A stretch of DNA of 12,102 nucleotides from Tetmemena sp. SeJ-2015 (GCA_027382625.1 JAJKFJ010024749.1:1-12102); one strand, 5' to 3'. Shown: positions 1 to 9,509, counted from the stretch's first letter. Numbers and translations are program-made. The notes: generated from the sequence alone by a model not told the origin.

Positions 1-603
1 CTTCTATTAAAAATAAATATATTTGTAGCAAATAATTTATAAAAGTTAACTTAAAAATTATCTCCTTAAATTATAGTTTTATAAAAGTTACAATAAGACC
101 CTTTATCTGCTGTCATGCTCTCAAATATTTGAAAGAAATACCCAAGAAAAATATTTAAAGCGTTAATTTAATTTACAATAGAAATCTTAAACTTTTTACC
201 AAACCATTTCATACTTTTGTTTTTAAATGTAAATTCTAAAAGTAAAATTAAGTAAAATTAATTAGAAAGGTCAAAAATAATTTTTTCATTTTTTATTTTA
301 CTTTATTTTTTAAAGAGGGCTTAATTTAGTTAAAAAATATCATTTTCTTTCATTTGATATTTAATTTTAAAAGTCTTTGGATTATTTAAACTTTAATTCC
401 CATAAAATAAAATATTTGATTTAAAGATTAATGGCCAATAAACTTAATTAAATACTGGTATAAATAATTTAAGTGATCAATATACTGATTTCAGATCTAG
501 AATTTACATTACTTATGAGATACTGAGTTTAATTGTAATTAGCCGCTACTTTTAATCCTCTAGCCTCTTTAGAAAGTTTGAATTTAATATTTGAGAAAAC
601 TTA
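1..603. other. AT-rich stretch without a recognisable gene
   Basis: This stretch is extremely AT-rich; its first 60 bases contain only seven G or C. I see no open frame with convincing protein character on either strand and no RNA gene. The only structure noted is a short tandem duplication at 241-260. It resembles intergenic or germline-limited spacer DNA of a ciliate. Confidence 0.6.
241..260. repeat. Two tandem copies of a 10-bp unit
   Basis: AGTAAAATTA occurs twice back to back. Related AT-rich words recur near 2500 and 5678. This is probably replication slippage in AT-rich DNA, with no function implied. Confidence 0.85.
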
Positions 604-1035
604 ATGGAGGAGAACGTTCCCTAATAACAGAAATATTAATATTAAATTAGGTCTTAATGGTTTTAGAGATACTTTTCCCATAAGAAATGCTTACTTTTTT
701 GTCTTTTAGCACAGCAGATTAGACTTTAGTCCTCGTCTATCCTTGCTTGAAAGTAGGAAAGAGAGAATTTTTGGAAAATTGTGGCTTATTGTATAATATT
801 AGATTTGAATATTATAATTATTATAAAAACCCTTTTAAATAAATTGGTTAAATATATAGCAATCTTATAAACCCTTGATGCTGCTTTAACGTACAGAACT
901 ATATAATGTCAAAAGCGGAGTGTATATCCTTTTAATTAATTTTTATTATCGAATTTTACATTTTGTCACCTGCTTTTCATTACATATGTTAAATACTTAT
1001 TCACATTATATAAACTACTTATCTTTAAACAATGA
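604..1035 (+). pseudogene. Broken open frame, unknown product
   Basis: With TAA and TAG read as Gln, this frame starts at ATG 604 and runs to a TGA at 1033-1035, interrupted once by TGA at 748-750. The first part (48 residues) is Gln-rich and begins MEENVPQQQKYQYQ. The second part (94 codons) opens with KQERENFWKIVAYC and then becomes mostly hydrophobic. The internal TGA falls where Trp would be tolerable, so a G-to-A change in TGG is one explanation. I do not recognise a family. The length is not significant at this base composition, so this may be chance. Confidence 0.2.
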
Positions 1036-1307
1036 GATATCAATCTTAATTTTATTTTAATTACTACGCTCAAATTTTTAAAGCATGTTCCATAGGAATT
1101 ATTTGTAAACTTTCTATAATAATCATATTAGGATATTCTTGCAATAAAGTTCTAACAATTGCAGGACTGTTTCAGCTTTGAATGTCTATGGTTTCAGAAA
1201 AATTTTATGCATTAACTAACTCCTTAAAAGTTTAATATTTTCAAGTTAAAGGTTGAGTTGTAATCTCGTTAAAAAAGCCAAATTTATCACCCTATAAACT
1301 AATTATT

Positions 1308-1648
1308 ATGAGAGAAGCATATTCTTCATTTTATTGTGATCGTGATTATGAAAAAGAAGATATGCTAAAAGCAATAAATAATAATATTTAAACTCAAGAA
1401 TTTTATTATATAATTAACAATTTAAATGGAATAATTAGTGGCAATTGACGTGTCAAATTTAAATAATCATTTGTGCCAGTCCTCCTGCAGAACACTATGA
1501 AGCAGTAGAGTCAGAAGGTTCAACTTAATAATTCCCCTAGTCTATGCATAAAGTGTGCTCTAACTATGATAAAAATGCTCTCCCTAAATCTTTCTTAAAG
1601 TAATAACGTGATAGAAAAATAACTTAAGACCTTTCTTCGGTCTAATGA
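1308..1648 (+). pseudogene. Frame-shifted coding-like segment, unknown product
   Basis: A 46-codon frame starts at ATG 1308 (MREAYSSFYCDRDYEKEDML) and stops at TGA 1446-1448. It is rich in Asp, Glu and Lys. A second frame, open from 1352 and ending at TGA 1646-1648, takes over in protein character after about 1466; it contains ASPPAEHYEAVESEGS and later NALPKSFLKQQRDRK. Together they look like one product split by an indel and a stop. This matches a decayed gene, or two segments joined only after DNA elimination. GC content rises locally around 1470-1560. No family recognised. Confidence 0.3.
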
Positions 1649-2126
1649 CTTCCTAATGAAAAATATATTAAAAATTTCTATATGCTCAATATCCTCATTA
1701 AGGTAAAGGTTGTTATAATAAATAAAAATGAGAATCAAGCATGTGATTCTTTAATAGTTAGTTTTAGCATCAAGTATAAGTTATTCTATAATAATCATTA
1801 ATCTATTTTTACCATAAAATTTAATATTTTTGTTAATAATTGAATTTTCCAACCAAAATTATCTTTAACTTTAAATTTATGATTTAAATGTTTAGTAAAG
1901 TTAGATCAATAAAAGTCTATTGGTATTTTTAAAGAATTATGTTTTATTCAATTTTAACTTAATTTTTCCACAAATAAGGATTAAAAGAACTAGTTAGAAT
2001 ACAAAAAGGGAATAATATAATAATTGTTATTTCGATATATAAATTTGCATTTTTAAATTAGGTGGGGAATCATAGACTGCTCTTCCTTTGATTTTTTAAT
2101 TTAAAATATTTAGGGAATTGATTTGA
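1649..2126. other. AT-rich stretch without a recognisable gene
   Basis: Composition returns to long runs of A and T. Short frames exist but have low-complexity Ile/Leu/Lys/Asn translations, and no RNA gene or long repeat was seen. A 14-base word containing TAGTTTTAGCATCA near 1758 recurs near 11488, which is within chance expectation here. Confidence 0.5.
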
Positions 2127-2201
2127 AAAATAATTGAAATTTATGATAATTTAAAAGGATTTAATCGATACTCTTTTATTCTTCACTTTTAATTTATAAT
2201 T

Positions 2202-2630
2202 ATGATAAGAGGAGCTAATTGTTGGTAGTTTAAAATTTGCTCAGTCAAAGAAAAAAGCAAAAATTCATAATTGATGATTGGCCTATTAAATATAGCAGCA
2301 GAATTTACTTTTTTCTTATAGGAATAAGTAATATTCTACGTTGAACTCCGATTTTACAATACTGGCTAGGAAGGAAGGTTTGACTGTAAGTAGCCACTGT
2401 ATTTAGTCTTCCTGATTTTAGAGAAGTTTCTTCATATTCATCTTTAATTTGTATGTTGGTCTAGAATGTTTCCTATACTGGTGGGAATTCGTAAATAAGT
2501 AAAATTAACTTATTTAAATTTCATTAAGCAATACTTGGCTGACAAGGAGCAGTTCCGAATTTTACTTCAAATTAAAAGAGCTTCGCCCTAGTTCGTTTAT
2601 GCTTTACAGAAGCAAACTAAAAATTTTTGA
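2202..2630 (+). CDS. Candidate protein of 142 residues, unknown function
   Basis: The frame runs from ATG 2202 to TGA 2628-2630 and is open back to 2127; ATG 2202 is the first Met in it. Nine Gln residues are encoded by TAA or TAG and five by CAA or CAG, so it exists only under a ciliate code. The translation has an N-terminal MIRGANCWQFKICSVKEKSK. A hydrophobic stretch around residues 66-81 (LYLVFLILEKFLHIHL) could be a membrane segment. The C-terminal part is hydrophilic and includes QYLADKEQFRILLQIKRASP. I recognise no domain. The sequence looks more protein-like than the neighbouring spacers, but the length is within chance expectation. Confidence 0.3.
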
Positions 2631-2930
2631 TAAAATAGGAATTGAACTTATAATATAATTTATTAAAAAATATGATTCGTATTTTTAAAACTATGCTTAG
2701 TTCACTTTTAAATAACCTTTAAAATATTATTTTTGTCCTCTTGGCTGAAAATTCAGGTTCTAGTTAATTTATAAATTAAAAATATGGGAAAGACATGCTA
2801 ATTTTAAGGAATGACCCATCGATCCAATTAACTATCAAATAGAGATTCCAAAAATTTCATTAAAATAATTTAATTTATTAGGAATTAAAGTACCCCTAAT
2901 AGGCATATAATAACTTAATCGATTTAAAGT
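2631..2930. other. AT-rich spacer
   Basis: The spacer is dominated by A and T runs. No frame with convincing protein character, repeat or RNA gene was identified. Confidence 0.5.
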
Positions 2931-2934
2931 TAAT

Positions 2935-2991
2935 TCACAGGCGTAACTCCTTGATCAGTTGTGCCACGTCACGTGAAAGCCCATCGCCCAT
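2935..2991 (-). other. GC-rich island with an 18-codon frame
   Basis: About 50 bp with clearly higher GC than the flanks on both sides. It contains CACGTCACGTG. On the minus strand an ATG at 2991 opens 18 codons (MGDGLSRDVAQLIKELRL) and stops at TGA 2937-2935. That is too short to call a gene. It could be an exon, a small macronuclear-destined segment, or a conserved remnant. It abuts an AT-only palindrome at 2994-3016. Confidence 0.3.
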
Positions 2992-2993
2992 TA

Positions 2994-3016
2994 AAATAAT
3001 AAAAAATTTATTATTT
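2994..3016. repeat. AT-only palindrome, 10-bp arms
   Basis: AAATAATAAA at 2994-3003 is the reverse complement of TTTATTATTT at 3007-3016, with a 3-base AAA loop. It contains only A and T, so chance is likely. Its position at the edge of the GC-rich island is the only reason to record it. Confidence 0.8.
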
Positions 3017-3100
3017 CTTAATTCAAAAATACAAATTTGAGATTAGATTTTATTTAAATGATACTTTAACGAACTATTCACGACTTTTTAACGACCCCTA

Positions 3101-3751
3101 ATGATATTGTGGCCATTATATTTTATTTGGTACTCATACGGCTTCCTAGATCGCTATATTTTTAAGTGGGACCTTTTCCAAATTTAAGAAGAATATGAGC
3201 ATAATGTATTTGATAAATTGCTCAGATCCAAGACGGAAGAGACAAAGCAGCAATTTTCCTATTCCCTTCATTCTTAAAAAAAAAAATATTATAAAAATCT
3301 AATAATATAATACTTTTATCATTTAGAAATTGTTAAACTTAATTCCGTTATATAAATGCATACTTTTAAAAAAACTACACTATCTTCAATAAAAAAAAGC
3401 TGAGTGAATAAGTCTTCTTTGAATTCAAATGGAGGCTGATTGTCAAAAAAGATAAAGAAGAGACGAACACAAGGTGATAATAAGGGCGATATTCGAATCT
3501 CCATCTCATGAGAATACCTCTCAGCTGGTAATATCTAATAAGGACCCTTAGGCTTTGAGATCAGCGACTACTTAGATTTGTATTACAGATTTGCGCTAAT
3601 GAAGATGCCTACAGCAGAATGGAGAGACGAAAATGCAAGTTGCTATAATGTGTAAGTAAAGCATGGCTTTTATCTTAATTCATGCTCTTAAGTACCCAAC
3701 TTTTTAAGAAAGAGAAGATATGATTAGGTGATTAGTTAAATTTAATAGTGA
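3101..3751 (+). pseudogene. Coding-like frame with three in-frame TGA codons
   Basis: One frame runs from ATG 3101 to TGA 3749-3751 (open back to 3062), with internal TGAs at 3401, 3437 and 3509. The first 100 codons begin with a hydrophobic, aromatic stretch (MILWPLYFIWYSYGFLDRYI) that could be a membrane segment. A charged part follows, including QEEYEHNVFDKLLRSKTEE. After TGA 3509 the frame resumes with EYLSAGNIQQGPLGFEISDY and a well-mixed tail to 3751. In the middle (3397-3477) another frame looks better (LSEQVFFEFKWRLIVKKDKE), so an indel or an unremoved internal sequence is likely. GC reaches about 40 percent around 3540-3600. Other frames are also partly open. The late segment faintly recalls a viral capsid pattern, but I do not claim that. 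Confidence 0.35.
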
Positions 3752-3774
3752 TATGGTAATCGATATCTGCTATA

Positions 3775-4230
3775 ATGAAAATATTCTTTAATAATGCTAA
3801 ATCATTGAATAATGCAACAAATCTGAAGATAAAAAAAAATCAATAAACAAAGAACTCAAAATTTATACTAAATTAGAATATAACATCTAGTGCTGTACAA
3901 ATATTTGCCTTTTATATAGATTTTTTTAACTATGGTATTTCGAAACTAAATTTCACAATCATTCTTTCATAACTTTCTTTATTAAAGATGCCTGCTTTTA
4001 AAGGGAGTGAGTTTGAATCTATAATATGTTATGAAATAAAATTTTAATTACTAAGACTATTTAGAATGCTATATTGCAATTCAAATATTAACAGATTTAA
4101 TTTATTTATAACTAATTTAGAATCGATTATATAATATCTCTAAAGTCAATGGTTAAATAATTTATTTAAAATATTTTTCATGAGTAGGACTTATTTAAAT
4201 AGATTTGGAGTTAGGATATTTCGCCCTTGA
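3775..4230 (+). CDS. Candidate protein of 151 residues, unknown function
   Basis: The frame goes from ATG 3775 to TGA 4228-4230, reading TAA and TAG as Gln. The N-terminus is Asn/Lys-rich (MKIFFNNAKSLNNATNLK). A hydrophobic region follows (AVQIFAFYIDFFNYG and TIILSQLSLLKMP), then aromatic/basic sequence near the end (FMSRTYLNRFGVRIFRP). It lies 24 bases after the preceding frame and overlaps the start of the next (4149) in a different frame, so the three could be broken parts of one gene. No family recognised. Length alone does not distinguish it from chance. Confidence 0.25.
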
Positions 4231-4904
4231 TTTGTGGTTCTGAACTTCTCAATGAAGAAAGAATGAAGAATATTTAGAGTCAATTGGCTTTAACTTATAG
4301 TTTGGGAAGTTGATATAGTATGGGTGACATTTCTGTTAACTAAAGCGGATTCTTATAATTTATTTTATGTAGAGACTACTACCTCAATACCAGTTTTATA
4401 TCTGGATAGGCAAAAAATTTGATTTTTATGACAAATAAGACAACATACCTCTTTAATTTCCGACCTTAGCCTGAGACTGATAAGCCACTTTATTTATAAG
4501 GAGTTTATGAAATGTTCCTAGAACAGGGAAGATTAGTCTCGATTTCAGACGAAAATATTAACCCAAAGATTACTAGTTAATCTCAAAAATCATCTTTGAT
4601 TATCAAACTTAATTAATTAAAACTTATCTATTACATAAATAAATTCAGAAATTAATTTTATCAAATATTTTATAATCATTCATTTCAACAACAAAAGCAG
4701 CATCAAAAATAAAAAATATTATTCTAAAATTAAAAATAGTTAATAAGCCTGAGAGGATCATTAGACTTAGAATTTGGCATCCGATTTCAGCGAATCTTAC
4801 AACCAGAAAACTGTATTTATAAAATTCGTTTTCTGTACAGCTGCTTTTAAAGCACACCTCTACCTTAAGCCTGCTTACCAAGAGCGTCCTAAGGTATTAA
4901 ATGA
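4149..4904 (+). pseudogene. Long coding-like frame with one internal TGA
   Basis: From ATG 4149 the frame gives 54 codons (including PLICGSELLNEERMKNIQSQ) up to TGA 4311-4313. It then runs 196 codons to TGA 4902-4904, with an internal ATG at 4320 opening 194 codons. The part after 4320 has balanced composition, for example FRPQPETDKPLYLQGVYEMF and LEQGRLVSISDENINPK. From about 4640 it becomes Gln-rich, mostly from TAA and TAG. The internal TGA sits in a context where Trp or Cys would fit (LGS-stop-YSMGD). This is one of the better coding candidates in the window, but no homologue comes to mind. Confidence 0.35.
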
Positions 4905-5237
4905 TCTCTTTAAAGTTGCAAAATGATTAATTTTTTCTTAGATATAGTTCGCTTTATTTAATAGTTAATAAAGACCGATAATATTAAGATAAATATTACG
5001 AGCTACTAAAACCACATTCCCAGTACCACCATTATCTTAATGCAATAACTTTCAAATATCCTTTATAAGGCTAATTTTGGTGCAATATCATGGGCATATA
5101 ATTGACCTTTCTAATATAGTTTTAAATTTAAACTATACTTATCTTTTTTATTGATTTCTTGTAACTTTTACTCAACAAATAAAATATTTTTATTGGATAG
5201 GCACTTTAAAAATGCTTGTAAATAAATGATTATATTT
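4905..5237. other. AT-rich spacer with an 8-bp-arm palindrome
   Basis: No convincing frame or RNA gene was seen. The only structure found is the inverted repeat at 5115-5137, about 100 bp upstream of the next candidate start. Confidence 0.5.
5115..5137. repeat. Imperfect palindrome
   Basis: TATAGTTT at 5115-5122 pairs with AAACTATA at 5130-5137 around the 7-base AT spacer TAAATTT. It could be a symmetric protein-binding site upstream of the frame at 5238, but AT-rich chance is at least as likely. Confidence 0.6.
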
Positions 5238-5390
5238 ATGACAAACAAATTTTTAATTATCAGCCACGATGGAGATAAGTATTACTACTAATTCGATGTT
5301 AATTTGTTAAAGGATTTCGATTCTTTGAACCAAACAAAAGCTAAAAACAATTATAAAAATAACTTATGCAACTATTTTTGCTAGTTCTGA
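5238..5390 (+). CDS. Short candidate frame, 50 residues
   Basis: ATG 5238 to TGA 5388-5390. The translation is hydrophilic and Asp/Asn/Lys-rich, with MTNKFLIISHDGDKYYYQFD at the start and a Cys pair near the end (CNYFC). The start context TTTATGACAAA is also found at the internal Met near 4428. It ends 13 bases before the next ATG (5404), which lies in another frame, so the two may be pieces of one product separated by a one-base shift. Unknown function. Confidence 0.3.
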
Positions 5391-5403
5391 TCAGGCTCAT
5401 GTA

Positions 5404-5802
5404 ATGGAAAAAAATTCTTTGACCAAAAGAAATAAAATTTCTAATTTCCTCCATGCTCGAAAATATATAACTGAAAGAATTAGCAAAGCATTCAGGAGAA
5501 TCATTTTTATTTTACAACGACATTTATTTATTTACACATTAATCAATAAAAGAACAGAACCAGAAAAAGAAATCATATTAAATTTTATATTGAATTTATT
5601 TTTAATCCGAAGGAAGTTATAAAGAGGATATCAACCCAGAATAGATTTTATAGAGCATTTGACGGATGCTTAATAGAGTAAAATTAAATAAAATTGCATT
5701 ATCAGAAAGTCTACTTCTTTTCTTCTCTTTGCAAGTCTGAAAATCATTATTTTTTAATTTCTTTCTAATTAACACAAGGATTTTAGACAAAAAATACAAT
5801 GA
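5404..5802 (+). CDS. Candidate basic protein of 132 residues
   Basis: ATG 5404 to TGA 5800-5802. The first 72 codons contain no stop under any code (MEKNSLTKRNKISNFLHARK onward); the first TAA, at 5620, would be Gln under a ciliate code. After it the frame stays protein-like (PRIDFIEHLTDAQQSKIKQN). The N-terminal half is strongly basic, followed by an Ile/Leu/Phe-rich stretch around residues 56-68. No domain recognised. It lies close behind the 5238 frame on the same strand. Confidence 0.3.
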
Positions 5803-6075
5803 GCATCATTGCTTAAGAGGAATAATTTATAATAAAAGTATATTGCTAAATTTTAAATTTGCAACTATTTTTAATCTCTATTTTTAGTTCTATAATATTA
5901 TAGAATATTTTATTCTGGACTAGTAAGTAGGATGTATAGTGAACTCTGCTTTTAAAATTAAATAAATTAAAATTTATAAGCACAATTGGTAATGAAATTG
6001 TATATTTAAATATCTTGATATGCACATAATATAGCTGAGAATTTAATAAAAAAGAGAATTAAATTAGTAATTAAA

Positions 6076-7134
6076 ATGAAATGGCGAAAAACAGTGTCAG
6101 TTGAAGTATGTCCACTTTAAAGAATAATTACACCATTCGATTCAGCATACAATTCAAACAGCTTTTTATCCTTATAGTTTTAGTGTGGGAGCGCTCAGTA
6201 CAGAGTTTTAAGCGACACAAGTTTTAATGAAGATGAATATGGAGATGAAGAAGAATGCGCTCATCATATCTCTTGATTGAGAGATGCTGCTGGGATGATT
6301 AAAGAAGATACTCATAGCTAAATTTTGGATTTATTTTGTAATTAGTAGATTTAACACAATCAAAAATGCTTAGCTCGAGTAATCAATTCGTGCTTACAAG
6401 AAAAATATCCCACGCACCAAAGAATAAAATATGAAAAACTGTACTATTTTGATGAAATATAATTCCATTCAAGCATCCAGAAATTCCATCATCAGTTTAT
6501 CTGAGTCACTCAAAAACTTCATTTCTTAATGCTATATAAAAAATATTCTCCAACTATGCATTGGAACGATTTGATTGAAAAAATTAATTTATGCTTGACA
6601 ACAAGATTTTTGAGATTTCACACTGTTAGATAGGACATTCAAGCAGAATATTGCTAGATGTCTATTCTAAAAACTATCCCAGTATATTGTGAATAAAGAA
6701 TCAGCAGAATTCTAACTATTATTTAAGATTTTATCATAAATATAGAGCAAAAAGGATATTACTTGAGGAGTAGTAAGTCTTACCTCTGTACTGCAAGCTA
6801 TCATTTCTTTGCATTACTCATTTAAAACACTCTCTCTTATCTCAGATTTGTAAATAATAAACCTCGATAGATATTCATTTTAACTAAAAGTTAAGGTAAA
6901 GCCAGAAACTTCTGCCCTTATCTCCAAACCCATTATTTCCAATTAGGAGTTTTCAAATTTATAATTTTGTTAATAAAAAGCGAAATTTAGGATTTAATAT
7001 TTTTATTTAGGCATAACTTGTTAATTTTATCTAAATTTTTTATCTTATTTTTCTTCAATTTATTGACTAAAAAGAAAACATATTATAAACCAAGATACCA
7101 AATTAATTAAAAGAGAGATAAAAAATAAGTTTGA
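6076..7134 (+). pseudogene. Long frame with two internal TGA codons, unknown product
   Basis: From ATG 6076 to TGA 7132-7134 this single frame has 352 codons with internal TGAs only at 6274 and 6502; the last 209 codons are uninterrupted. Segment one ends in an acidic run (SFNEDEYGDEEECAHHIS). Segment two reads LRDAAGMIKEDTHSQILDLF and continues with QEKYPTHQRIKYEKLYYFDE. Segment three is mixed and Cys-containing (KYSPTMHWNDLIEKINLCL) before turning low-complexity after about 6960. Both internal TGAs could replace Trp codons. GC is raised around 6170-6300. It may be a decayed gene, a gene with unremoved internal sequence, or one read with TGA as sense. No family recognised. Confidence 0.35.
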
Positions 7135-7699
7135 CTTTAATGAGAATCTATGCCAGATTTATGTAATCTTTGATTTTAATAAAACAGAAGTAATTGGAAG
7201 AATACAAAATTAAATTTATAGATGGTGATTTTAGTCTCTGAGTGAATAATCTGAATTTTTTTAAAATGAATATTGAAGATTGATAAGTAAATAGAGAAGG
7301 GAGATAGTATTTTAAGGTCATCTCTTAGATTAATTTTTAGTATTTTTGTTTTCTCAATTTAATTTTCTTTTGCTCAAAATCTCTAAGACCTTACTAATTA
7401 AGCATTTAAATAAAATTGTAAAAATAGTAAAAATTAAAAAAATGAAATTGTTTTTATATTTATTTAAAAATTATTAGCTCCTATTTTAATTTATTTATAG
7501 GTAAAATACTTTTTGGCGATTACAAACATTTATGCATAAATATTTATAATAGAAGCCTTGTCTCTAACTTATACTGTTCTTGTCGTCTTTGTCTTCTCCT
7601 CTTCATACTCATTTTAAACATTTAAGTGGTATAATTTCTTTAAGAAATCTCAATGTTTTATCTAGTTTAAACACGATCTATGATAGCCCTTAAGTTCAT
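7055..7699 (-). CDS. Candidate protein of 214 residues with a basic cluster
   Basis: On the minus strand the frame runs from ATG 7699 to TGA 7057-7055 and is open upstream to 7789. I checked the frame for TGA over the whole span and found none. The N-terminus reads MNLRAIIDRVQTRQNIEISQ and is followed by an Arg/Gln cluster at about residues 33-42 (KRRRQRRQEQ), the kind of patch seen in nucleic-acid-binding or nuclear proteins. The middle is rich in Lys, Gln and aromatics, with QQGLRDFEQKKIKLRKQKYQ. Its start overlaps by 20 bp the start of the divergent plus-strand frame at 7680. No domain is recognised, and the AT-rich middle could be eliminated sequence. Confidence 0.35.
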
Positions 7700-8009
7700 T
7701 ATAAAATAAGCATTTAAAATCTTATTTAAGTGTACATGGAAGATTATTCTATCTTAACTAATTAGGTGTACTTTCTGCGAAGAAATCGCTCAAGTTAAAA
7801 AAAAATATTAAAAAAATAAGGTGAAGGAGGAGTAAGTCCTTGTCAAATTGCCTTACTATGAAACAAGATTTTCTTTTGACATTATCTGTGATGTAAATTG
7901 GGGCTACAAAAAGTATTGTTAGAAAAAAAGGTAAAAAGGATTACTGGTCTCTAAGCAACTTTAATGGCCAAGGATTTTTTTATAAAAACTCTCTAGTCTG
8001 CCATTCTGA
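7680..8009 (+). CDS. Candidate 109-residue protein with paired cysteines
   Basis: ATG 7680 to TGA 8007-8009. Cysteines occur at residues 18, 30, 33, 70 and 80, giving a CTFC pair followed 36 residues later by a C-x9-C pair. A zinc-binding role is conceivable but not established. Between the pairs the sequence is Lys/Glu-rich (VKKKYQKNKVKEEQVLVKLP) and then reads YYETRFSFDIICDVNWGYKK. A different frame (ATG 7858 to TGA 8173-8175, 105 codons) is also open over the second half and looks less convincing. Divergent from the minus-strand frame that starts at 7699. Confidence 0.35.
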
Positions 8010-8175
8010 ATCTTAATCTGAAATGCTTTATTTATTCTTAACAAGTTAATTACAGTTGACTCTCTAATCTAATTTTAGAATAAAATTTGTTTATTTTATC
8101 AGCAGCCACATAATATTTGAGGTATAGCTTGATACCAGGACTTTTAAATATCTTGCAGCCTATATCAGAGTATGA

Positions 8176-9012
8176 AAACGTTTCTCTTCTGTTTGTAATT
8201 TTACATTTTACATTCTTCATCATGCTATCATCTGTTCACGCAAATATTTTGATTTCAGCTTTTCAATTAATTCCTGACATAGAATTTTTGTAAATTGGAG
8301 CTGGTTACTATTAATTATTGTTTATTATAATTTAGAAAAATTACATATTTATCAAATTTAGTAAATTAAAAAGATAATAAATTCAATAGCAAAGAAAATA
8401 ATAGCTTAAACTTGCCATTAAATTTTTTTCCTAGAATTTTTGATTAGCAAATATGATAAATATAATTAAAATATTTATATCAATTTAATTTCTACTATAA
8501 TACTTTGCTGCTGTCCTATTTATTAATAAAAATATCATTAATTTTATTTTATCCTCAAATACGAGGTCGTTCATAATCCCATCAAAAATTCTATGAATAT
8601 AAATTTGAAAAATTATATTTAAGAATATTAAAATTAAAGAAATTAGAATATTTATTGAAAAATTTCAGCGCTAATAAAGAATTTTATGTATCTATGTACT
8701 TGCTCTTCTTTTTATAAAAAATTATCTTAAATTTTGATTAAAGATTTTATTTAGCAAAAATTCAGTAAGAATTCAAAATTAAAGCGACGAAGAATTAACA
8801 AATTTCAAGGTAATGATAAATATTAGAACTATGTTAAACCAAATATATAAGTAGGTCTTAGCTCAAGGATCAATAATAATTTTACCTTTCTTCTCTCCTA
8901 ATCAATCTAATTCTGAATTTCTTTAATTTACTTAATGGACCAATTCAAAAATATAAAACAAAGTTAACTAAATTAAAAGGTTCAAAAATAACTTAAGCTA
9001 TTACCAATTCTT
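8176..9012. other. AT-rich stretch without a recognisable gene
   Basis: Mostly A/T runs with low-complexity translations. No RNA gene, long repeat or strong frame was seen. Confidence 0.5.
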
Positions 9013-9267
9013 ATGCTTTAACAAATGATCACGGCAGGCCCAAGGCTAAAATTTTAAAGAAACATGGACCAAAATTTAGCTAACATAATATTGGCAATTT
9101 TATCTTAACTGTTTCTCATTGGACATTCTATCTGGGATAGAGTATTTGGCAACAATAAATTGAGAATTAATTTTCAAATTAAAAGTAAAATAATTTTTTA
9201 GTTGGAAAGCTGTCCCTTTCTATTCACAAAGATTGTAATTAGAGAATAACTTATTATGTTTAATTGA
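9013..9267 (+). CDS. Weak candidate frame, 84 residues
   Basis: ATG 9013 to TGA 9265-9267. The translation includes MITAGPRLKFQRNMDQN and a hydrophobic stretch NIILAILSQLFLIGHSIW. GC is slightly higher than in the preceding spacer. It overlaps open frames on the minus strand. This is the weakest of the listed candidates. Confidence 0.2.
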
Positions 9268-9477
9268 TAAGTTCTGACGATCACACCAAATGTAGAGTTG
9301 AGAAAGCCGTCAATAAATATAAATTTAATCACTTGACCGCAAATTAGAAAACCCAGATTAATTAAGAAAGCCATGTCTCCCAAAAAATACTGAAGCCAAC
9401 ATCTTTTTCTTCATCCCAAACTCAATCTTAGATATCTTCATCAGTATGTGCGAGTAGTCTATGTCTAAGCCCTGGAA

Positions 9478-9509
9478 AGGCTACCTTTTTTTAAGCAAAA
9501 AGGTAGCCT
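9478..9509. repeat. Perfect hairpin, 13-bp arms and 6-base loop
   Basis: AGGCTACCTTTTT at 9478-9490 is exactly complementary to AAAAAGGTAGCCT at 9497-9509, with loop TTAAGC. The outer half of each arm is GC-containing, so this is well beyond expectation for AT-rich DNA. It lies in a CT-rich segment whose minus strand looks like former coding sequence. It could be a structured RNA element, a small inverted-repeat insertion, or a foldback remnant. It resembles a bacterial terminator, but nothing else here is bacterial. Confidence 0.9.

Noticed and set aside
3512..3751. Circovirus-like capsid fragment
   Set aside because: A short aromatic/basic pattern in the translation vaguely suggested it, but there is no Rep-like partner, no diagnostic motif, and other frames in the same interval are equally open.
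4645..4881. Minus-strand frame of 78 codons without any stop
   Set aside because: It lies opposite the longer plus-strand frame 4149-4904, whose composition is more balanced. A frame of this length is within chance expectation for the window.
4420..5252. Shared start context TTTATGACAAA near 4426 and 5236
   Set aside because: Eleven identical AT-rich bases are expected by chance in 12 kb, and the sequences diverge immediately afterwards.
9478..9509. Bacterial rho-independent terminator
   Set aside because: The stem plus T-run resembles one, but there are no prokaryotic genes, ribosome-binding sites or other bacterial features, and base composition and frames point to a ciliate.
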